A stretch of DNA of 64,000 nucleotides, taken from assembly GCA_942159475.1 (NCBI GenBank), contig OW804096.1:130252941-130316940 (forward strand), given 5' to 3'. Of the stretch, positions 13,901 through 22,900 are shown piece by piece (positions within the stretch are counted from its first letter, which is position 1; each line of letters opens with the position of its first letter). Below the pieces are notes generated by a model. The model had not been told where the DNA came from and did not search any database. It was given only the letters and a program-made list of their open reading frames with translations. The position numbers were made by a program, and so were the translations under genes. Origin of the DNA: Sthenelais limicola (Eukaryota; Annelida; Polychaeta; Phyllodocida; Sigalionidae).

Positions 13901-16900
13901 GGTCATTTATGCGGTTGGATGCCTTTATGGAGTGCTTATATATGGGACGTTTACCGGAGCCCCCATTTATAAGGACTCCTGGGCACAATGGATCAACGTT
14001 CCTGGAGTGAAATGTGCTCCAGGAACGATATCAAATTAACATGTCAAATATTTTCCTGGGAAAGGCCCTTTGTGCGATCTCCGGGAGTGCCCCATGAGTG
14101 CCCCAACATGTTGATCAACGTTCCTGGAGTCTTTAAGGGGAGCTCCAATAATTAATGGGGGAAAATGTACGCCACGAAATGATCAACATTTATGGGACGT
14201 CCCTGGGGTCTTTAAGGGGAGCACCACTCGTGGGGCATTAATGGGGGCTCCAAAGCCTATACAACAGCGTCGTTATATGTGTGAAGAATGATATCCGTCT
14301 TTTCCATTTCTATGTAAGTTTTGACAATGATTTGTATCTTCGAATCAGTGTAATGCTAAGTATTTGTCTAAATGTCCTAATTATTTGAATGATTATTTTC
14401 TCTCAAATATACTATTACCGAAATTATGGTTAAAATCGTGGCATGCGAGTGTCGTGGGTACAAACGTCTGGCCGCACTATCGCTCTTCTCCTCCCAGGCA
14501 CTAGTGGAAGAACAGCTAACGCTGAACTAGCCCTGGTTAAAAAAACTTAAATGTTGTATTTCTTCGTTTCCCCTACTTATTAACAAATTCATTTTTCCTT
14601 GAGTATCATGAGATTATCATGTACCATGAAAATGTGCTCAATAAGATTTCTTTAAAAAAGAAGAAGTTGGTAATCAAATGTTTCATTGAATATCAGCACG
14701 TCGCAAAGTGTCGAGTTGAAATAGGCAATACCAGTGGACACGTTCCCAGACGCCATCTGCCCCGAAGCACAAACATTCAAAAACAGATTGCAAGTGTATG
14801 AGGTTTATGTCAACACTTTATGATATTCCCGTCCATTCATTCGTATACGTATCTTTAAGCAAGTATAATTTCACATCCATGTCATGCTTGAGGCCTTACT
14901 CTAAAAGATAAGTTTTAGCCTCCTTCATTATAATCTGTAGATGCATTGTAAACAAACAAATAAAACTCTCAAGCATTATTGGACATATAAGATAAGATAA
15001 GAGGTTTTTTTATTTGTCTTTAAAGATGTACAAAAAATATTTTGCTTATGAGGTAGACAAACTGGTCGATATACGTTATGGGAAAAAATCTGACGAATTG
15101 ACCCATTTCTCCTCTCCAATCGGGATTCCTCGCAAGAATGGGAGGAGAGGGTTTTTTTTTTTTTTGTTTTTACATCATCTTCTTTATTCAATCTGTCAAC
15201 AAAGCTATCTTCCATCCGAGCATATAAACATCGAGATCTACATATGCCCTTTCTCTTCCGATGTAACGTATAATATTTGTTTTACCTGTTTTCGAACCAT
15301 ACATGTGACATTTAAGTGAGAAAACCCTATTAGGACATTTTGGGTTTCGCCTAGGCGACAGAAACACATCTAGCCATTATTTTCTCTAAGAGTATCTGTT
15401 ATGTCGGCAAAGAACTTCTTCCAGGAGGTGTTTTCCTCCTTACTTATTGTGCTTAACTTATTTTGGTACAGTATAATCGATAGTTTTGATCTTAACTCGT
15501 GAATATAGAACATCCACTCCATTTCTCCTTGGTGAAACAGCTTCTGTCGATGAATAAATGCCTTTGTGTTAAGGATTACCCAGTTAATTATTTTCACATT
15601 TGGGCCTTTCTTATTAACGCCGAACATAATGTTTATTTTCTGTATGTTCCATTCACCATTTGTGTTTCTTTCAACTATTCTCCTACCTCCTATGTCTTCG
15701 TTGAGGTAACCCACCGAATCTATTAGGTTGAAAATCTTTTTCCAAAGCCTTTCAGTATTTGGACAGAAAATAAAAAAATGTATTATATCATCTCTCTCGT
15801 CGCAAAAAGAACACCCTGGGTTATCTCTGAATGAGGCATTTTTTAAATATAAGTTACACGTTACCGTTCTATGGAGGATCCTATACTGGAGAACCTGTAA
15901 CCTTGTTTCACACGTTGTTCTGTATGGGTTACTAAATACATCATTCCAAGAAAGGTTAGAAAACTCTACCTCACTTAAACCCAAATACTCTCTCCATTTG
16001 TATAGTTTCTCCCTCTTTACTTTCATACCTTCAACAAGCGCGTTATATATAGCTTTACTAGAGCATGATCGAATATCTAATATTTTACTGTTAACTAGTA
16101 TGTCTATATTCCCTTTGTCCTCGCAGGGTGGGGAATTTTTGATCACGTGCAACCATTCTTTGGGTATAGCATGCTGTAAATCTTTTTTCAGATAAAAGTC
16201 TGGGTATATACCGTATTGCTTATTTAATTCTACAATAGACATAACTCTTCCTTGCTGGTCAACAATGTCTCCTACACATAGGAGCCCATTTTTTTCCCAG
16301 CTCTGATAATAAAACATTTGTCTCTTTTTACTTTTAATCAGCCTATTCGCCCACAATCTTTCTTTAAGAATTTCATTTCTAGTTTCTGGTGACTTGCTGT
16401 AGTAGTATTTGTCCCATACTTTGAAAACTTCTTGATAGAAACCATTTAGAATTTTCTTAGGCTTGGACCTGCTTAACATAATTTCCCGTGCTTTTCTACC
16501 AGGGGCAGAAAATTCCGCCATACTTCTAAAGTCACTTTCGTTATTAGAGGCCAGAATTCTCTGTACCCATTTGAGCCTATTTGTTATTATAACCTCTTTG
16601 ATGGTTCTGAGACCTAGGCCCCCGTTTTCCGCTTTTTGGGCTAAAAAAGCAGTGCTGATTTTGTGTCCCTTATTAGACCACACAAAGTTCATCATTTCTT
16701 TGTGGATTTCTTGTTGTATTTTATCCGTGAGGGTTATTGTTGCTAAGACATGCTGAAAGATAGGCAGAAGAAAAATATTACACACAAGTACTTTGCCCTT
16801 TATAGTCAGGCTTCTCTTTTTCCATTGGTTAATTGTTTCTTTCACTCTTTCTAACAACTTCTCACTGTTTATTGTGGCCATTTTCGACTCATTTCTTGGA

Positions 16901-19900
16901 GAGAGGAGAGTCACCCCCAGCACTCGCATCTTGTCCGTCCAGTCAATTTTTAATATTTCTCTATTTGTTAGCTTTATTCCTCCTATATTAAAACCTTTCG
17001 ATTTCTTTGTGTTCAACTTAAGCCCTGAGGCTTCAGCGAATCTATCTAACATTTGGATAGTTTTATGCAAAGAAAATTCATTTTTTACTGTGACCGTCAG
17101 ATCATCTGCAAACTGTACCAGCTTTGACTCTCCCCCCTCCAGCACAATACCCTCGATATCCAAGCTTCCTCTCATCTGCTCAGCGAGTGTCTCTACACAT
17201 AGGATGAACAGGGAAGAGGATATAGGGTCCCCCTGCTTCATTCCCTTTTCAACCTGAAACCAGTTCGATGTAAAACCATTGTTACAGAAGGCTGCGACTG
17301 AATTTGTAAGTAAGGCTCTTATCCATGACACATAAATAAAATCGATACCATACGCCAATAGTGTATTTTGCAGAAATTCCCAACAGATAGAATCGTATGC
17401 CTTGGAAAAATCGAGGGCTACTACCAGGCCTTGCTGTTTTCTTTTTTCTAATAGAGAAATCACATCATCGACCCTCCTGATGGCAGAGCCGATATACCTG
17501 CCTCTAACAAAACCATACTGATCCTCTCCTATCGGGAGGAGAGGGTTAGTCTCAAGTGTGTCCGTATTGGGACTGATCCGGAAGAATGAATCAATGGATA
17601 TGCGTTTCATGTCACCCTGTTCTCTTAATTAGTTATGGTCAAGTTGAACTTTCTAATGCGTAAACATCCATTGTACGTATTACAAAGACCCTTCATTATA
17701 GGGTTTCTGGTATCTAGCATGACTTCATGAAAGTAATCAAAAACCCTAGAACGGATATATGGTGCTTGTCTGCAATGTTGGCTCAGACCATCTGTCATCT
17801 ATGCTCATTAGCATATCTACACGATGGGCCACAAGATCCAACTACTAAGTTGCCAAAATAACAATATGTCGCCGTGGGTAATAAATCGGGCAACTTAAAA
17901 AAGTCTTTAGATCCCGATAATATCAAACATTTTGATATTGTCGGCTCTACGGCCGATTTACACCCGGAGGACGATGATCGCGCCGTGACTGCGTCGGCCG
18001 TAATTAGGCCAAGATGTACAGTGTATATTCCTAGGATATTTTATTCTCTCCAGCATGGCCTATTGGCCCTTTAGACAAAAAAAATACAAAACGCAAATAA
18101 GAAGCTAGATGAGATACATGAAAGCAGTTGTAACATATTCACCGGCCATGAAAATAACAAGCCACAAGGTACACCAGGTACAAACACAATCTATAATGTG
18201 CGTGGCAAGGATTTAAATGCGATCAAGTTCCAGGTTATGTCAATGGTTCTGTGGAACACAGAAGTTGTACACAGTATCTCTACAGAACGCATGACAGATG
18301 TGATTATGCATCCCCAGCCTTCTAATAAAATACCTCTTAGTTCTGTATCCAATCATGTTTCACGAAGAAATTTGAAGTGAACATGTAGAAATATGGTTGT
18401 TTTTATTAACATTAAAAACAATCCAACTATAACAATAGCACTTCCATTGAGCTGGGAACATCTAATCTGGAATTATATCGCCTGACTATTGGTTGTAAGA
18501 TTCTGTAACATCTGCACCCTCTTAAAGGTGTAGGAAAACATGATGCCATGGATGATCTGTACCCCCCCCCCCCCCACCCCCAATACACTTCCTGAAAGTG
18601 CAGGATGGCATTATGACCTGGATCGTCATTGGTAACCAGGTAATACCACCAATAAACTAGGTGAGGATGTTACTGACGGTGTGCAGAATGCTTGATATAA
18701 TATATATATATATATATATACCTTGTGTTTATACAACGAGTATACATTATATTCTCGTTGCTATATACTACATGACCCCAGCTTCCACTTCGCAGTGCTT
18801 GAGGAAGGGACTTAAACCTCTTGGTAAAAATGCCTATCTTTTCATTCACATTAACTATGATGCATTAATTATAATCTCTGGCAATTATCCCATCGCTTCC
18901 CTAAAATAATGCGGATGATTCAATTTATTGTAGATAAGCGCATCGCAGGAATCAGACGCCATAATTACCAATATACCTATAACAATAATTTGTCTTCAAT
19001 TACTATGCAAGAAGAATCCTGTAACAGTTTTTTCTGAACAGGTTTTAATCAATGTTTCGCGGAAGTTACTTTTAGAACATATTTATATATACATGTATAT
19101 GATTTTCTATGTCCCACTGACACGGTAAGGGAATGACTTGTCCAATCACCACCAACAATAGGTAGCCTTCCCATAAAAAGTTACTAGGTGGCCTATATCT
19201 CCCTTTTACTCTAAGCCTATATGCAGAAGAGAAGAATACTTTGTCTAGCATTGGAACTCTAGCAATCTGTCTATTATGTCACCTTTGCGTTGCGATTGCT
19301 TGTAGCGAGAATAAACCATGCGTAGGTGTTGGAATAGAAATAGCTTACAGACCTGTCGTGGGCGCCTTATGGGATTTGCAATGTTTTTGTAGCGTACGTT
19401 TCCACTGGTCCGGTTAGCGGTGCGTTTACCGGTGCGTTTTAAAGATAGTTTTCAATGCAACACATACATTGGCAATGGGTTGTTTCCAGTGGGCCGGTTT
19501 TGCGGTGCGTCTGCGGGTGCGGTTGTTTAAATTAGATTCCATAATAAACATTCTGCCGCGCACCGCACCCGCAAACGCACCGCAAACCATTTGGCCAGCT
19601 GGTGTATGGTAATGCGGCTCATAATCACATCTAGATGTAGTTGCGGTGTGCCATGCAACAATTAAGGCAAATTCGACACTCATGTGTTGAGTATGCAGAA
19701 CCACAGAACGGAGTGGCAGAACACATGCAGGGCGACACAAACAAAGTGGTTAGCATTGTTGATTCGGCCAAGATTGTGATGATGGTAAGAAATAAATAGC
19801 GAGAGGCAGCTTTGGGAAATTAAATGTTTATTTAATTTTTATAAAATTTATATAAATGATTTTAAGTAATAAAAGGAGGGTATATAAATAGATGATTGTT

Positions 19901-22900
19901 GAGAGTAAAATTGGTAAAAGTTGATGAATTGTAAAATAAATTGTTTGTAGATAAAATTGATTTGAATGATAGATATAATTAGTATGGAGGAATGATAATG
20001 ATTATAAAAAAAGGTGTGGGTGGGTGGGTTAAATGTTGTATGGTGTGTGTTTGAAAGTGAAGTGAGCGGGGAGCGGTGTGAGAGTGGTTAGTACGGGGGG
20101 TGTTTGTAGGGGCGTAGTAATAGGTGGAAGGGGATTGGCCGCAACAATGCCCTAGCATTACCTATACAGTCATGCTATACACATTGTTGATTCGGCCAAG
20201 ATTGTGATGATGGTAAGAAATAAATAGCGAGAGGCAGCTTTGGGAAATTAAATGTTTATTTAATTTTTATAAAATTTATATAAATGATTTTAAGTAATAA
20301 AAGGAGGGTATATAAATAGATGATTGTTGAGAGTAAAATTGGTAAAAGTTGATGAATTGTAAAATAAATTGTTTGTAGATAAAATTGATTTGAATGATAG
20401 ATATAATTAGCCAAAACTGCCAATTTGGTGATGCATGAAGGGAAGTGGAGGGTGGGATTTTGATATGGTATTTAGTAATGGGGTTTTGATATGATGTTTT
20501 AGTGATGGGGGTGTTTTAGTATAAAATAGTTTTTTCTGCTTATGGCAGTTATTATATTGATAAAAAGTTTGTTGGTCCCTTGGGACAGTCCTTGAGGCCT
20601 GAGGGCCGAGTCTTTAGGTATATAGCCGAGTGGCTTTATGGTAATGTGATTTTGGGGTACGGGAGGAGTGTGATTATAGATTTTAGAGTCTGTTGCCTGC
20701 TTGAGGTCAATCAATACTAAGGATGCAGGGGGTTGCTTATGGCTTTTGTTATTGCGTGATTCACTTTGGATGCATCTGTGTGTATGTACTTCTTATATGC
20801 ATCTGAGGCCCAACCGATATAATCCTGTATCTGCAGGGTGGTACAGCCTGCAGCAAAGGCATTGGTAGCCGCCGCTTTGCGCAGACTGTGAAGGGTATAT
20901 GGTCGTGGCTCTACTCCCATAGACACTAGGAGGCTCTTCCAGTATCGGGCCACGTACGTGGCTGGCATGGGGTTTCTCGTTCCTGGGAACATGAAACAAG
21001 CTTCTTGCTGATGTCTTGTGGGTAGGCGACGTAGCATCTCCTTGATGGCCTGAACTACGCATATGGTCTTGTCGGCTGATGGTTGGAGTGTTACCGTCTT
21101 ACACTGGTACGCCGACTGTAAATTCTTCGCGGATTTCACCTTAATAATCACACATCCGTTGGTCAATACCACATGGGCCCTTGTGAGGTGGATAATGGGC
21201 CTGAACTTACTCAGAGTAGGTGCCAGCACCTCCGATTGGCGTAATCCCGCATAATATATCACGAGTAGGGCGGTCTTCACCGTCTGCGCCGTGTGGTCTG
21301 ACGTTATATTCAGGAGTGCTGCTCTAATAACTTCGGAAGGAACTGGTAGCCTTACTCTGGGTACAAATGACTTGTCTCTATCAAGGCCCTGTAGGGCCCA
21401 GCGAACGCGCTGGTGGTCCAGCGACCTCGTTGGGAGATTATTTAGTTTAAAACTCGTTCTGAGATGAGATATATGGTTCCTAATTGTTTTTGGTGCGGGG
21501 GCAGTTTGGTGTAGATATTCGATATATGCACAGATTGTTAGGTAAGAGGGGTTTGTGGCATCCGCCCCTACCTGTCTGGTGAATTTTTCAAACCTCCTCA
21601 CTGCCGCATCCCTGTTTTCTCGGGTTCCCTCCGCCCATGCATCTCGTTGCCTGCTTGCTACTTTCTCCAGTAGTGGTGCGAGGAGTGGACGTTCCTATGA
21701 TGTGGAGCCGTGGCCTTCGTTGGCGAGTCTGTATGGGGCAGGTAAGTGACAGCAGTCGGCGCGGTGACAGCCGTCTTGTTTACTGTGCGGCCATCTTTGC
21801 TGGTAGTCTCGCCATGCGCGTGGCTGCGCGAGACATCAACACTGACACGTGCTGGGGGCGTGGCACCCGTGCCCGCGTAGCTTTCTCTGGGTATGAATGG
21901 CGGCGCCTCCACGTTCCACTTGCTGGAGACGCCGTCTAATCGTTTTTTGTAGCAGAGCTGGAATAAGACTGAGATGAAACATTAGATCTGTTGTTATTGC
22001 GAGGAGCATTGTAATTCTGAGTACCACCGTTCCTATTTCCTCCTTGATTGTTACCGTTGGCATGGTTTATTTTTCGCATACAGTCTACAATGGAGTGAAC
22101 ACAACTTTTTCCATTGAGTCACAATACGTGCAAATATGGAGGTGATACAAATTAGCTTCAGTGTGGCTGCTGCTTTGCCTACAGCCAGAGCGAGAGTTGT
22201 ATGCCCGGCACACGACCTCCGTCTGACCTGAGGGGGACCTGTTAGATTGCTGACTGTGACTGGCCTTGTTATTGTTACTGACTGAGCCGCCATTGTAAGC
22301 CCCGCTAAGTGCTGACGCACTGCCGTGCGTGAGACAAAGCCTCACACGCTCATCTTGAATGGCATGCCGGTCTTCCCACACGATAGTCCCATTTTCTATA
22401 GAATCCCATATATAGTCAGACCATCTCCTTACCGCCGCCCAGGGCCGGTCAAGGGAGTCTTTGATAACCTTCCTCAAGTGATCATTGATGTCATGATAAT
22501 CTCTACTATCGTAAGCCCGGGGGTCATCTAATAGGGACAAGGTCGCATCCACATATTCCATAGCCGTCATGGTGGCTCGGGCCTCGACCTTCTGTTTAAC
22601 TGTGGACACACCTTCACGGCTAATAAACATATAGGGTTTAGCGAAGATATTAGAAGAGAGCAAGTCTTACATTATGTGCGTCTTACCGTGGAGGCCCGAG
22701 GACTTTCTTTCCTTCTCTATTTCGCGCTCCAGGAATCTGTCTGCGTCGAGCTGGCGGCGAAGGATTTCGGGAGCATTGACCTCGGACCTCCGACGGCTGT
22801 GTTTCTTGTGTTTCTTTTGGCGTGGTAACTCTTCCTCGGATTCGCTGTCCTCAGAGGAGTCCTCCGAACAATCTTCTATCACAACCTTCTTACTCCGTTT

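Noticed and set aside
15499..17257. Plus-strand ORFs of 75-155 codons across the LINE
   Set aside because: They are antisense shadows of the RT frame and show no family features of their own.
22619..22686. Possible 67-nt intron in gag (GTAAGA ... TTTATTAG) around the TAA
   Set aside because: The splice would shift the frame out of the clearly continuing gag frame, so a simple stop mutation fits better.
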